Origin: Vitis vinifera
Taxonomy: Eukaryota > Streptophyta > Magnoliopsida > Vitales > Vitaceae
Length of the DNA: 64,000 nt
Assembly: GCF_030704535.1 (NCBI RefSeq)
Contig: NC_081813.1
Coordinates: 1,520,501-1,584,500, forward strand
Direction of reading: 5' to 3'
The translations under genes were made by a program, and so were the position numbers. Below are positions 1-11,699 of this stretch, one piece after another (position 1 is the stretch's first letter; the number at the start of each line of letters is the position of its first letter). The notes beneath the pieces were generated by a model that was not told where the DNA came from, made no database searches, and was given only the letters and a program-made list of their open reading frames with translations.

Positions 1-1846
1 CAGTTAGTTGATGGAGTCCAGCTATTGACTGAAGCTCATCAAACACCGATATTGCTTCAAACTATCGGATTTGGAAATATGATTCTGTATGATCTTGGTG
101 TTACACTTTTACCATTATTGGAAGTTATAGAGGAAGGGTTGGTTAAAAACAATTCTTGGGTAAGGTGGCAAACTAGAAAATTCAGGAAATTTCATAGTGC
201 AAAGTGATAGGTTCTCTTGTTCCTTCAGTCCTTTGTGACAGCATCTTCTTTTCATTATTCTGCATGTACTTGCTTTCACTCAGCAGATGTCCTTCTATTT
301 TGTGGATATAATTAGCTGCATATGGCATGTACTTGTCTTCAGATTAATGCTCTATTTTGACATGGCTAACTGTACTATACCTCACTTAGGCACCTCATCG
401 TTACTATGCCTATTTTTCATTTTGGTTAAGAACATTGGTTTTTTTTTTTTTTGGTTCATTCTTTCCTCATTCTTTACTCATACTTTTTTCTGTAATATTT
501 GGCTGTATAGGGCTTCAAGTTGACCAAGCAAAGTCTCTGGAGATCTACTCCGAGCTGGCAAGCTGTTTCCACTAACAGGCATCCTGCAGGGTTCATGTCT
601 AATCAACAAAGCTTGGGTATCCAGCTTGCACAACTCAGTCGAGATGCCTCTGCTGCTGTGAGTTGCTTTTCTAACTTGCATCCAATTTTGGTTTTATTTT
701 TTGCAGTAACTTTTTGTTGTAGAAGGATTATAATCGCACCCTTTCAACATTCATTCTTAGACTCTATACCATTTTTGCTTTCAGGGAGCAGCTCGCCGTT
801 TGACCACTCAAAGGAAGAATGTGGAAATTGTTGAATCAGTTGGAGTTGCAGGAAAAACTGATTTTAATCGTGTAAAGAAGTACTTCCGACTAGAGGTAAG
901 AAAGGATGTGACTGCTAAAGGTCTGTTTGGATGCAATCCAAAAATTGTTTTTTACTGCCGTGATAATTATTTCTGTGGTCTTATCCAGAATATGGAAAAA
1001 GATGAACACACTTTAAGGTTGGGGCATTTAAATCAACCTGAAAACCTCAACTATGTCTTTTAACAAAAATATTTTTTCAGAAGAGGGGCCGGTTCTATAT
1101 TTTTCATAAGAGAAGATGGCTTCTTCTTGCTAGGAATCTGAACAGTTAAGTTGCTTCTTGCTAGAAGCTATTATATGATTTTGGAAAAAGGTTCTTATGA
1201 AATTGAGCTAAAGCCATATTCCAGCAAAGTAGCTGACAAGTATTTTGAGAAGGGGAGAGCTCGAGTTTCCTAAAAATTTTTGCTTCTTTATGTGTTACTT
1301 TATTTTCTTAATGTGTGTGCTCTTATTCAGATAGCAGTTACAGTCTACTTTCCGCTCTTTTGTTTGTTTCATGTCGATTGATTTTAGCTGTTTTATCTAC
1401 TGATGAACTAACTTTTGGCCATGGGGCATGCATCTATTTGCAGTTTGTTGACAAGGAGCAGGAAGGTTTGGACGAGGATCTAGATTTCAGAGCACTTGAA
1501 AATGGATTTGTAAGTTAGAAATCTCCTTTTCCCTTTTATTATTGGGTTATATATACGATATCTACACAGTATCTTTCCCTGAAAACTGGGAATCACTTAT
1601 TGTTACCAAGATATCTAGGTAAAATCAGATTCACTCTACATTTCATGAGGAGTCTAGCGGACTCGATTACAATGCTGTTCATCCTGCATATTTAGGCTTG
1701 CCCAAAGTCGTTTTCCTTGGTTGCTGATTCTTATGTAACAACAGGTTGCAGTCACACCTCTATCTCTTTCTCAGCATAATGAGTCAGACATTCATACGAC
1801 TGCCTCAGAATGGATGAACACTGCACTACAGCATGGGGAGCAATAA
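1..1846 (+). CDS. 3' part of an unidentified plant gene, last five exons
   Basis: Partial gene entering from the left edge. Five exons join in frame with GT-AG introns: 1-159, 511-657, 785-895, 1444-1509 and 1745-1846 (stop TAA 1844-1846). All visible junctions fall between codons. They give about 193 C-terminal residues. The start is hydrophobic (LLPLLEVIEEGL at about residues 37-48). The middle is Ser/Gln-rich and then basic (AARRLTTQRKN), and the tail is acidic (KEQEGLDEDLD) and ends in HGEQ. I do not recognise the family. The exon structure and the open frame across every join make a real gene likely, but function cannot be stated. The 3' UTR runs to roughly 2320. Confidence 0.7.
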
Positions 1847-2330
1847 AGCTTTCCTGGACCAGCCTGAGCAGTGGCTTTGTACATTTGAGGAGCAGTTCAG
1901 TTGATGATTTTAATTAGCAAAATTCAAAATGTATGTCGATTCTGATTGGTGCTCTGTCCTGTTCTTTTCCTTATTTATTTCTTCGTTCTTTTCCCTCTTA
2001 ACTCAGTTTTTTTCTTAATCTTCTATTTTTGTTATGGAGCAAATGCTTCCCATAATATGTTTGGCTGTTGTAACACGATCCGTCTTCTTTGTTTCTTGAT
2101 ACTGACAGAGTTGTGAGTTGGTCAGTCGGTCAGTCAGTCAGTCAGTTTGGAAGAACTGGGGTTGGGTTCTTTGCCCTCTAAAAAGAACAGAACATTGGAT
2201 GGGGTGGGGCTTGTTTGTTTGTTTGGGTTGTAGTTGTTGATAGAGTATGTAATTGAAACTGGCCGGGTCTGATTTATTTGATCCAGAGCTTTGCTAGAAG
2301 GTTGTTGTTTCTTCTATCAGATATACCATG
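1847..2330 (+). other. 3' UTR and downstream flank of the first gene
   Basis: No coding sequence seen. The stretch is T-rich and follows the stop codon directly. It carries a short GTCA tandem run at about 2121-2144. It ends where similarity to the 11700 region begins, so the duplication boundary lies close to the 3' end of this gene. Confidence 0.5.
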
Positions 2331-3171
2331 GAAAACATTCTCCTATTTTTATCCTCATATGGTGTGTTTGGAACTAAATATTATCAAAGGATTCTCTCCT
2401 TTTAACATTATTGCCTATGTTCTTTGGTTGCTTGGCCCTTGAATTTCTATTGCCTTTTATATTGGTTTGATCTTGGGGTATTTGGAAGTACTTTTGGAAA
2501 AAGTGCTTTTAGCTCATAATGTTTTTGTTGGTAGAACTTCTATCATACATGGATTTGTGAAGCATTTATTAATGTTTAGATTTTAAAAAAAATATAGATC
2601 TATTTTTTATCTTTGAAAATATTTTGAATTTAAGGTAGTGAATTTTCTTAATATCATAAATTTTTAAATAGTTTTTTAATTTTTTTTAATGTAAGTTTTT
2701 AAGTTTTTAAGTTTTACTTTGAGATACCTTTTGTAAAAGTTATAAAGATTTCATTTTTAACCATGTTTAATTTCACATTTAAAAAAAAAACATTAATGGA
2801 AGAATCCATATGAAAAAGGATATAAACAAAATATGAATGAAATAAATGTCAATAAAGCAATGAATTTGAGTTCCAAAATAATATTTTGCTTTTTATTTTT
2901 TAAAATTTGGTTTTAATTTGAATTGTATTATTTATTTTTTAATTTATGTTTAGTTGTTAATGTTGCATTCGAGGTGATTCAAGCCCAATTTTATAAAAAT
3001 ACTTTTAAAATTATTTTTAGATATATTTAATAATCCATATGACAGTTATTTTTGAAAAGTTTGATAAAATTGAAGAAATATTTAAAAAAAATCCGAAAAA
3101 TCAATTATAATATTAAAAAAATCATTTGTAATGTTTTTTTTTTGGATATATACACCAACGATTCACATGTA

Positions 3172-3290
3172 GAGTATATTTGGTAGTGATTTTAGAAAAT
3201 ATTTTTAATCTTTTTAACACTTAAAATTTTTTATTATTTAAGTGTTATAAATATTAAAAATATTTTCTAAAATTACTCCCAAATACACTC
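3172..3290. mobile_element. Tourist-like MITE (hairpin, about 119 bp)
   Basis: The left end GAGTATATTTGGTAGTGATT pairs with the right end, whose reverse complement starts GAGTGTATTTGGGAGTAATT. The arms stay complementary almost to the centre through TTAGAAAATATTTTTAAT. The ends match the element at 48887-49016. Flanking triplets are GTA and TTA, so the three-base target duplication is imperfect. It is absent from the paralogous copy near 13200, which supports insertion after the duplication. Confidence 0.65.
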
Positions 3291-3591
3291 TTAATAGAAG
3301 TATTGTTAAGTTCGAGTGATGTTATTTTTGCTTAAAGCATGAGCACTTAAATGAAGAAAGTGAAAAACTTTTAAGGAGAAAGCGGAGAATCTAAAACGGT
3401 GTCGTTTTGATGGCCAACAGCATTTATGCTCACAAGTCACAAATTCATGAAACGAAGAAAGTGAAAAACATGAGCCGTTTCTATGTGAGCAAATGGAGGT
3501 TAAAACTTAAAAGCAGAGAAAACGGAGAATCTAAAATGGTGTCGTTTTGATGGCCAACAGCATTTATGCTCACGAGTCATAATAAAACGCA

Positions 3592-3881
3592 GCTGTTCCC
3601 ATGGTGAAGGCTCGGACCTCCCTCCATCTGCACGAAACCCTCGATGCCCAAACCCTAAAAGAGCACACTTTTTATTCCCTGTGACCTGCGTTTCTTCTTA
3701 CCGGATGGTACACTCTCTCTCTCTGTATTCTGATGAATTTATATTTTTGGTCTGTGCGTGAGGATAGGGATGCAATACTGGGGTTTATGGGACTTATTGG
3801 TTAACAAGTTGGGATATGAGTTTTGAAGTGTATTGGGGTGTTTGGTGGCTGGGAAAAACTGAGGGGAAGGGAGGAAAGTAG
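3592..3881 (+). pseudogene. Truncated bL34m gene fragment (end of exon 1 and start of intron 1)
   Basis: 3592-3707 matches the second half of exon 1 of the intact gene (13576-13719), including CTCCCTCCAT and the splice-donor context CCGGATG|GTACAC. 3708-3881 matches its intron 1. The first part of exon 1, with the start codon and mitochondrial presequence, is missing: sequence jumps from an AAAACGC word just upstream of the gene straight to GCTGTTCCC. A further internal deletion removes the GATTCTCAAGC part. No downstream exons are present before or after the retrotransposon. This is a 5' fragment and cannot make L34. Confidence 0.8.
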
Positions 3882-4370
3882 TGTTATTTCCACATTAAAT
3901 TAAGTGGGTGGCCCACTAACCTATTATTTAGCCAATTAAAATAAATCCACTATCTTTAAACTGTTATAGATATTTACCATTGATGGACTGGGTAAATTAC
4001 AATAATCTTAATATTATTATTTGAGATAATTAACAGTTATTTCGATTGACACGTTCAGAACGGTTTTGAACGTGTATTCTTGGCCCTCTCCTCCTATCAA
4101 TAAAAGACATATACAGAAACCCCTTCGTGTGTGTTTTTTCCATCAATTACAGAAAAATAACTCTGTGTATTAAGGTTTGATAAGGAGAAGAAGAATCAAG
4201 GATTTAAGATCTATAAGCTGAAGGGGAAATCTCTCATGGCTGCGTCTTCTTCAAACGGTATGTGATTTATTTATTAATTAAAGTTTTTATTATTATTTTA
4301 TTATCAGAGACGAGTTTGAATCATAATGATCTGGATAATTGTATGTTAGTTTCCGTGTTAAATTCCATCA
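3882..4370 (+). repeat. 5' LTR of the copia element
   Basis: 489 bp from TGTTATTTCC to AATTCCATCA, reading identical to 10427-10915. It contains an AATAAAAG word after CTCCTATC, near 4100, that may serve in promoter or polyadenylation function. The host flank on its left is intron 1 of the truncated bL34m copy. Confidence 0.95.
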
Positions 4371-4372
4371 AT

Positions 4373-4384
4373 TGGTATCAGAGC
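4373..4384 (+). other. Primer-binding site, initiator tRNA-Met type
   Basis: TGGTATCAGAGC two bases after the 5' LTR end is the standard plant copia complement to the 3' end of initiator tRNA-Met. Confidence 0.9.
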
Positions 4385-4559
4385 AAGGTTTTAAATTTAA
4401 ATATTCAGATCATTGTTTTATAAAAGATTAGATTTTTTGAGATTTATCTTCCATTAATTCGTCTCACTAAATTACTAAAATAAAATAAAATAATAATAAA
4501 ATTAAAGACCTGCTTCAACGCTGACTGGTGCCGGTGAGGGGTGCTGGTTTGACTTCAGC

Positions 4560-5180
4560 CATTGTTGACCATTTTAGGTGCCTTTGCTGGCCATTCTCAC
4601 GCACCGTTTTTAGGTGCCTTTGCTGGCCATTTTCAGGCACCATTTTAGGTGCCTTTGCTGGCCATTTTCCGGCACCATTTCAGGCGCCTTTGCTGGCCAT
4701 TTTCAGGCACCATTTCAGGCACCTTTGCTGGCCATTTTCAGGCACCATTTGAAGGCGCCATTGCTGGTCGTTTTTAGGCGCAATTGTTGGCCACTTTCAG
4801 GCGCCATTGTTGGCCGTTTTCTGGTGCCATTGTCGGCGCTGGTTGCAGGCACCATTGCGGTGCCATTGAAGGCGCCGTTTTCAGGCGCCACCTCCTGGTT
4901 GTAGGCGCCGTTGAAGGCGCCATTGCAGGCGCCATTGTCGGCGCTGGTTGCAGGCACCATTGCGGTGCCATTGAAGGCGCCGTTTTCAGGCGCCACCTCC
5001 TGGTTGCAGGCGCCGTTGAAGGCGCCATTGCCGGCGCCATTGAAGGCGCTGGTTGCAGGCACCATTGCCGATGCCATTGAGGGCGCTATTTGCAGGCGCT
5101 GTTGCCGTTTGCAGTGCTGTTTGAGGTGCGCTTCAGGCACCACTTACAGGCTCCGTTTCTCAGGCGCCATAATAGGCGCT
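4560..5180 (+). repeat. GC-rich nested tandem repeats in the copia leader
   Basis: Between the primer-binding site and gag lies a GC-rich block unlike the AT-rich rest of the element. About five 35-36 bp units built on TTTGCTGGCCATTTTCAGGC fill 4575-4750. A higher-order unit follows: TGTCGGCGCTGGTTGCAGGC recurs with starts near 4831, 4936 and 5041. The spacing is 105 bp, exactly three times 35. GGCGCC (or GGCACC) recurs throughout. Because 105 is divisible by three, long frames stay open on both strands across the block. These look like by-products of the repeat, not genes. Confidence 0.85.
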
Positions 5181-6008
5181 GTTTTCTAGCTGATTGCAGA
5201 TTAGATCTGACACTTTCAATATTCGTAAGGGAGCTTACTATTTTCTGGCACATCTCATACCCGTAGTACCGGGTCTTGACCACGTAATCAAAGGCTTTAA
5301 AAGGTCTCTGCAGTGGAATATTTTTTTTTTTTTTTTTTTATATGTGCACTAATTCAAAGATCTTAATTATCATTATTATATATGAGGAATGCAAGTATTA
5401 GCTTTAGTATAATCAATGAATGCAGATTTCTTTAATTTTATTATGATTGATTAATGAATCTGTTGATTATTAAAGATACTATATTATGATTGATTATTGA
5501 ATCTGTTATAGATACTATTTCCTTGTTTTTTTTAACTCAAATAAAAGAATTAATTTCATCTTATGAATATTTTATCTAAAGACAATTTATAAATATATGG
5601 TTAACTAATTTGGATAGTTGCCAAAGTAACCTAAATTAGTGAGCCTTGTATTTATTGAATTGTATGAAAGAATAAAGGGAGACTTGTAAAATTCTTAATA
5701 TTTTTCTTTATAATTAGGAGAATGAGACTAACCCAAAGGAGAGTCAATTTCTGCTAATTATTAATTAATGTTTTATTTTGTGTTGCTTAGAAAAGTAAAA
5801 TGGATACCCAAAGGTAACATATAAATGACACAAAATAGTAAAGTGTTTTAAGCTCCCTTCAAGTGAACACTAGATATGTTAAAATTTACCCAAAGGAGAA
5901 TTTTAATGATATCAATAGTTCATTGTTTTTATTTTATACTTGAAGCTTATTGTGAGCATTGTTATATTTTGTACAGTTCCCACTTCATTACACTCTCTTG
6001 CATCTGGA

Positions 6009-9000
6009 ATGACTATTTTTGATGGGTCAAATTTTTCTGAATGGTATGAAAGGGTTCAATTCTCACTGGGTGTATTGGATCTTGACTTGGCTTTAATATC
6101 TGATAAACCTCCTGAAGCTACGGATGACAGTACTCCGGAGCAGGTGGAACAATCAAAAGCCTGGTCAAAATCAAACAGACTCAGTCTGATGTTTATGAGA
6201 ATGACTATTGCCAATAATATCAAGACCTCTCTCCCTCAAACCGAGTTTGCCTCGGAATTTCTGAAATCTGTTAAGGAGCGCTTCAAACGCGCTGATAAGT
6301 CCCTTGCAGGCACATTGATGGCTGAATTGACCACCATGAAATATGATGGTCAGAAAGGTATTCAACAACATATTTTAAACATGACTGAAAAGGCTGCAAA
6401 GCTTAAGGCACTAGGTATGGGTATGGATGAGTCCTTCTTGGTACAGTTTGTCCTTAACTCACTTCCATCACAGTTTGCTCCATTCAAAATCCACTATAAT
6501 ACTAACAGTGATCAGTGGAACTTGAATGAGCTCACCAGTAAATGTATACAAGAGGAAGTGAGATTAAGACAAGAAGGACATAATCTTGCTTTTGCTGTAA
6601 CTCATGGAGTCACGAAGAAGAAAGGAAAATTCAAAAAGGGAAAGAACTTTCCACCTAAGAAAAGCGGACCTGGGGAAGGTAGCCAGAGTCATGATGGAAA
6701 ACTCACTGTAAGTTGCTACTTTTGTGGCAAGAAAGGGCATGTGAAGAAGGACTGTATCAAGCGCAAGGCTTGGTTCGAAAAGAGAGGTATAAATCTTTCT
6801 TTTGTATGTTATGAATCTAATCTTGCTGAAGTTCCTTCAAATACTTGGTGGATTGATTCTGGAGCCACAACTCATGTGACTAATTTAATGCAGGGATTCC
6901 TTACAACCAGGAAACCAAAGGAAAGTGAAAAGTTCCTCTATATGGGAAACCGTCTCAAGGTTGAAGTGGTAGCTGTTGGTACCTATCGCTTACTATTAGA
7001 GACGGGTCATCGGATGGATCTTTTAAACACTTTTTATGTACCTTCTATCTCTAGGAATTTAGTTGCCTTGTCTAAATTAGATGCTACTGGATATTCTGTT
7101 TTATTCAGTTCTGGACAATTAAGTTTGATGTTGAATTCTGTTACAGTTGGTTCTGGTATTTTATGTGATGGTTTATATAAAATTTCCTTGAATCATGAAT
7201 TTGCACAAGCTTTGATAACCCTGCATTCAAATGTTGGTTCAAAACGTGACTTAATTAATGAAAATTCTTCAATCTTGTGGCACAGAAGACTAGGGCACAT
7301 CTCTAGGGAAAGAATTGAAAGATTAGTGAAGGAAGGAATTTTACAAAATCTTGACTTCACTGATTTTCATGTATGCGTGGATTGCATAAAGGGAAAGCAA
7401 ACTAAACGTACAAAGAAAGGTGCCACAAGAAGTAATGAGCTCCTTGAGATAATTCATACAGAGATTTGTGGACCACTCTCTGTTCCATGTTTCACAGGAG
7501 AGAAATATTTTATCACCTTTATAGATGATCTATCTCGTTATGGTTATGTTTATCTAATGCATGAAAAGTCTCAGGCCATTGACATCTTTGAGATGTTCAT
7601 AACAGAGGTCGAGAGACAATTAGATAAAAAGATTAAAATTGTGAGATCAGATCGAGGCGGTGAATATTATGGCAGATATGATGAATCAGGACAAAATCCT
7701 GGTCCTTTTGCCAAATTCCTTGAAAAGCATGGCATTCGTGCTCAGTACACAATGCCTGGTACGCCACAGCAGAATGGTGTTGCTGAAAGGCGTAATCGCA
7801 CATTAATGGAAATGGTTAGGAGTATGATGAGTTACTCTTCTGTACCTATTTCATTGTGGGGTGAAGCCTTAAAAACCGCAATGTATATCTTGAACAGAGT
7901 TCCTAGTAAGGCAGTTCCAAAAACTCCTTTCGAGTTATGGACTGGTAGGAAACCTAGCTTGAGACATATACATATATGGGGTTGTCCAGTGGAGGCAAGA
8001 ATCTATAACCCACATGAGAAAAAGCTTGATTCAAGAACGGTATCTGGATATTTCATTGGCTATCAGGATAAATCGAAAGGGTACAGATTTTATTGTCCTA
8101 ACCATAGTGTGAGAATAGTTGAAACCGGTAATGCCAGATTCCTAGAGAATGGCGAAATCAGTAGGAGTAATGAACCAAGAAAGGTAAATATTGAGGAGAT
8201 AAGAGTGGATATCCCACCACCTTTTTTACCTCAAGAAATTATTGTTCCTCAACCTGTTCAACAAGTTGAGGATAATGAGCAAAATAATAGAGATGGTTCA
8301 TTACCACTAGAAAATATTGCCATTGAAAATGTTGTAGAGCCACCACAACCGGCACCTTTGAGGAGATCTCAAAGAGAAAGGAGACCCGCCATTACAGATG
8401 ATTATGTGGTGTATCTACAGGAATCTGATTTTGATATTGGGATAAGGAAGGATCCGGTTTCGTTTTCACAAGCCATGGAAAGTGATGATTCTAGTAAATG
8501 GATGGAAGCTATGAATGAAGAGTTGAAATCTATGGCCCATAATGGTGTCTGGGATCTCATCGAATTGCCTAATAATTGTAAACCCGTCGGCTGTAAATGG
8601 GTCTTTAAGACAAAGCGCGACGCTAAAGGCAATATCGAACGATTTAAGGCCAGACTTGTGGCCAAAGGTTTCACTCAAAAGGAAGGTATCGATTACAAAG
8701 ATACCTTCTCTCCAGTTTCCAAGAAAGATTCGCTTAGAATCATCATGGCACTTGTAGCTCATTTTGATTTAGAGTTACATCAAATGGATGTGAAAACTGC
8801 ATTCTTAAATGGGAATTTGGATGAAGATATCTATATGGAACAACCTGAAGGGTTCACAAAGAAAGGAAATGAACACCTAGTTTGCAAATTAAAGAAATCC
8901 ATTTACGGTCTTAAACAAGCTTCCAGACAATGGTATATTAAGTTCAATAATACCATTACATCTTTCGGATTTAAAGAGAACATTGTTGATCAGTGTATAT

Positions 9001-10022
9001 ATCTGAAAGTTAGTAGGAGCAAGTTTATATTTCTGATACTGTATGTAGATGATATTTTGCTTGCCAGCAGTGATCTTGGTTTATTACGTGAAACCAAGGA
9101 ATATCTCTCTAAAAACTTTCATATGGTTGATATGGGTGAGGCAAACTATGTTATTGGCATTGAGATCTTCAGGGATCAATCTCGAGGAGTGCTAGGTTTA
9201 TCTCAGAAAGGATATATTGATCGGGTTTTAGAGAGATTTAATATGCAGTCATGTTCATCGGGTATTGCACCTATATTGAAAGGTGACAAATTAAGTAAAA
9301 TGCAGTGCCCAAGGAATAACATTGAAAGAGAGCAAATGAAGAAAATTCCTTATGCATCAGCTGTGGGGAGTTTGATGTACGCTCAAACATGTACAAGACC
9401 GGATATCAGCTTTGCTGTAGGCATGTTAGGAAGATACCAAAGTGATCCAGGATTCGAACACTGGAAAGCTGCAAAGAAGGTGATGAGGTACTTACAAGGG
9501 ACAAAGGATTATATGCTCACATATAAAAGATCAGAACAATTAGAGGTTGTTGGTTACTCGGATTCTGACTATGGTGGTTGTCTCGATAGCTTAAAGTCAA
9601 CTTCAGGATTTGTCTTTATGCTAGCAAATGGGGCAATCTCGTGGAAGAGTGAAAAACAATCAATTACTGCTTCATCCACGATGGAGGTCGAGTTTGTTGC
9701 TTGTTTTGAAGCTTCAAGTCATGCTTTATGGTTGCGGAATTTTATCTCAGGGCTTGGTGTTGTCGACTCTATTGCTAAACCTTTGAGAATATATTGTGAT
9801 AACACTGCAGCTGTTTTCTTCTCTAAGAATGGCAAATTTTCTAGTGGATCGAAACACATGGATTTAAAGTATTTAGTTGTTAAAGAAAGAGTCCAGAAAC
9901 AACAAGTGTCAATTGAAAATATTAGGACCACACTTATGGTTGCTAATCCATTAACTAAAGGATTACCTCCAAAGGCATATTTGGAACATGTTATGAGGAT
10001 GGGTCTTTTGAGTAATCCATAA
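6009..10022 (+). CDS. gag-pol polyprotein of the copia element
   Basis: The frame is open upstream to 5940, but the first ATG is at 6009 and gives 1,337 residues. In order it shows a copia-type gag with a CCHC zinc knuckle ([14 protein letters not shown]), a protease core ([11 protein letters not shown]), integrase with an HHCC-type N-terminus and a catalytic core, copia reverse transcriptase (YVDDILLAS), and RNase H ending shortly before the stop. It supplies the proteins needed for reverse transcription and integration of the element. The length is normal for a plant copia polyprotein. The frame looks whole. Confidence 0.92.
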   Translation: MTIFDGSNFSEWYERVQFSLGVLDLDLALISDKPPEATDDSTPEQVEQSKAWSKSNRLSLMFMRMTIANNIKTSLPQTEFASEFLKSVKERFKRADKSLAGTLMAELTTMKYDGQKGIQQHILNMTEKAAKLKALGMGMDESFLVQFVLNSLPSQFAPFKIHYNTNSDQWNLNELTSKCIQEEVRLRQEGHNLAFAVTHGVTKKKGKFKKGKNFPPKKSGPGEGSQSHDGKLTVSCYFCGKKGHVKKDCIKRKAWFEKRGINLSFVCYESNLAEVPSNTWWIDSGATTHVTNLMQGFLTTRKPKESEKFLYMGNRLKVEVVAVGTYRLLLETGHRMDLLNTFYVPSISRNLVALSKLDATGYSVLFSSGQLSLMLNSVTVGSGILCDGLYKISLNHEFAQALITLHSNVGSKRDLINENSSILWHRRLGHISRERIERLVKEGILQNLDFTDFHVCVDCIKGKQTKRTKKGATRSNELLEIIHTEICGPLSVPCFTGEKYFITFIDDLSRYGYVYLMHEKSQAIDIFEMFITEVERQLDKKIKIVRSDRGGEYYGRYDESGQNPGPFAKFLEKHGIRAQYTMPGTPQQNGVAERRNRTLMEMVRSMMSYSSVPISLWGEALKTAMYILNRVPSKAVPKTPFELWTGRKPSLRHIHIWGCPVEARIYNPHEKKLDSRTVSGYFIGYQDKSKGYRFYCPNHSVRIVETGNARFLENGEISRSNEPRKVNIEEIRVDIPPPFLPQEIIVPQPVQQVEDNEQNNRDGSLPLENIAIENVVEPPQPAPLRRSQRERRPAITDDYVVYLQESDFDIGIRKDPVSFSQAMESDDSSKWMEAMNEELKSMAHNGVWDLIELPNNCKPVGCKWVFKTKRDAKGNIERFKARLVAKGFTQKEGIDYKDTFSPVSKKDSLRIIMALVAHFDLELHQMDVKTAFLNGNLDEDIYMEQPEGFTKKGNEHLVCKLKKSIYGLKQASRQWYIKFNNTITSFGFKENIVDQCIYLKVSRSKFIFLILYVDDILLASSDLGLLRETKEYLSKNFHMVDMGEANYVIGIEIFRDQSRGVLGLSQKGYIDRVLERFNMQSCSSGIAPILKGDKLSKMQCPRNNIEREQMKKIPYASAVGSLMYAQTCTRPDISFAVGMLGRYQSDPGFEHWKAAKKVMRYLQGTKDYMLTYKRSEQLEVVGYSDSDYGGCLDSLKSTSGFVFMLANGAISWKSEKQSITASSTMEVEFVACFEASSHALWLRNFISGLGVVDSIAKPLRIYCDNTAAVFFSKNGKFSSGSKHMDLKYLVVKERVQKQQVSIENIRTTLMVANPLTKGLPPKAYLEHVMRMGLLSNP

Positions 10023-10426
10023 TGTGTATGATGATGAATGGTGGTTATGTAATTGACAATTTGCGCATTAAAATTGTTTCTGTTTATTCTTGTTTTCAAT
10101 TATGGGTGCACATTTTATTGTTTGATAAACAAGAATTGTCCTGACAAGACAAATTACAGGGGCTATTTGGCATTAAGGACTGGGTCAGTAAGGGTTATTG
10201 ATGTGTGGTGCATGGAAGGAAACATGACATTATGGTCATGTGACCGCCATGACTTGCATTTATGATCTAAATTGATTCAGTATTATGGCAAATGATTTTG
10301 GATGTATTGGCTAAGTTTATTGAAATCGTGATCACGTGTCAAATTTATTTTCCAGTATATATTTTATATATAAACTAAATATATATTATAGTTTTCATAA
10401 TCGGTTTAGTGGGCCAAGTGGGAGAA

Positions 10427-10915
10427 TGTTATTTCCACATTAAATTAAGTGGGTGGCCCACTAACCTATTATTTAGCCAATTAAAATAAATCCACTATCT
10501 TTAAACTGTTATAGATATTTACCATTGATGGACTGGGTAAATTACAATAATCTTAATATTATTATTTGAGATAATTAACAGTTATTTCGATTGACACGTT
10601 CAGAACGGTTTTGAACGTGTATTCTTGGCCCTCTCCTCCTATCAATAAAAGACATATACAGAAACCCCTTCGTGTGTGTTTTTTCCATCAATTACAGAAA
10701 AATAACTCTGTGTATTAAGGTTTGATAAGGAGAAGAAGAATCAAGGATTTAAGATCTATAAGCTGAAGGGGAAATCTCTCATGGCTGCGTCTTCTTCAAA
10801 CGGTATGTGATTTATTTATTAATTAAAGTTTTTATTATTATTTTATTATCAGAGACGAGTTTGAATCATAATGATCTGGATAATTGTATGTTAGTTTCCG
10901 TGTTAAATTCCATCA
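10427..10915 (+). repeat. 3' LTR of the copia element
   Basis: 489 bp, same ends and, by direct reading, same sequence as 3882-4370. Preceded by a purine-rich tract and followed by the AGTAG target duplication. Confidence 0.95.
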
Positions 10916-10920
10916 AGTAG

Positions 10921-11699
10921 ATCTTTTCATATTGATTTATGAATAAATTTTAAGGAAAAAGATAAATTCTTATTAATAAATTTTTTTGTATCGATTTATG
11001 CTCGTTTGGTTGTGCATCTTTTCATTTTTTTACGATATTTTTTATTCTAATTAAAAAGGTCAAAAAAATGTTTATAACATTCTTATATGAAAAGTGATAG
11101 TGAAACGTGTTTTGCTTATATAATAAATGGTGATAAAACATGTCAAGAAGTTATTAATTATGTATTAAATTTATAATTTTAATATTTATTTTCATCATAA
11201 ATGGAAATTCACAATGTTAAAAAGTAAGCAAAAGTAATAAAACTTAGCTAAAAAAAAAAAGAAAAAAAGAGAGATGATTGTCTACGATGTTGGTCGTGTA
11301 CCAACAATGTCTTTTCTAGTTAGCTTCTTACAAGGGAACGAGTTTACTTGCAACAAAGTGTGTTTGGATGGTTTTTTCGAGAACACTCCTCTGAATCTTA
11401 AGTTAATTTTTAGCAGATATGAACAATAAGTTCTTTTATATCTAAATTTGATGTTTAATGGTTGTAACATTTTATATATCTCTTTAATGCTTTAAATATC
11501 TATAATTCGTCTTGTGGATAACAATTTTTAGGCTTAAAATAAGGTGTTTATGCTCGTGGAGGCACTTGACGTAACGATTTGAAATATTTATTACTTGTAT
11601 ATTGAATATGGATGTTACTCAAATAGCCTTTTTTATCTAATTAATACTTGTACGAGAAAAGGCTTATATGATGCAATGATCACATGCATGAAAAAAAAC
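10921..11699. other. AT-rich spacer without a recognisable gene
   Basis: Sequence right of the retrotransposon. It does not match bL34m intron 1, so the duplicate copy ends here. I see no coding frame with plant-gene features and no clear repeat ends. Confidence 0.4.

Larger units (their letters stand above)
2325..3881 (+). repeat. Diverged segmental copy of the bL34m upstream region (copy A)
   Basis: Read side by side, 2360-2580 and 11735-11950 share long near-identical words, such as GGCCCTTGAATTTCTATTGCC and GGATTTGTGAAGCATTTATTA. Similarity resumes at 3380-3590 against 13210-13340 (CGTTTTGATGGCCAACAGCA) and continues through part of exon 1 and the start of intron 1 of the bL34m gene. The copies differ by indels: a small hairpin element (3172-3290) only here, about 360 bp of AT-rich DNA (12840-13200) only in the other copy, and about 200 bp missing here around the gene start. 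The right end lies at or within about 10 bp of the retrotransposon insertion site. Confidence 0.8.
3882..10915 (+). mobile_element. Young Ty1/copia LTR retrotransposon, looks whole
   Basis: 7,034-bp element with a perfect 5-bp target duplication AGTAG (3877-3881 and 10916-10920). The LTRs begin TGTTATTTCC, end AATTCCATCA and are both 489 bp. A primer-binding site complementary to initiator tRNA-Met (TGGTATCAGAGC, 4373-4384) follows the 5' LTR by two bases. A purine-rich tract ending GTGGGAGAA precedes the 3' LTR. One uninterrupted gag-pol frame lies between. Domain order is gag, zinc knuckle, protease, integrase, reverse transcriptase, RNase H, which is the copia order. I found no difference between the LTRs by eye and no break in the frame, so the insertion is very recent. 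The clade within copia was not assigned. Confidence 0.95.

Noticed and set aside
4715-5143. Long open frames on both strands in the retroelement leader
   Set aside because: They follow from a repeat whose unit is divisible by three; the Ala/Pro/Gly-rich products have no domain and no gene structure.
5940-6008. Upstream extension of gag-pol before the first ATG
   Set aside because: The frame is open but begins with TTG; the ATG at 6009 fits known copia gag starts ([12 protein letters not shown]).
8466-8762. Minus-strand frame inside the copia element
   Set aside because: Antisense shadow of the reverse transcriptase region.
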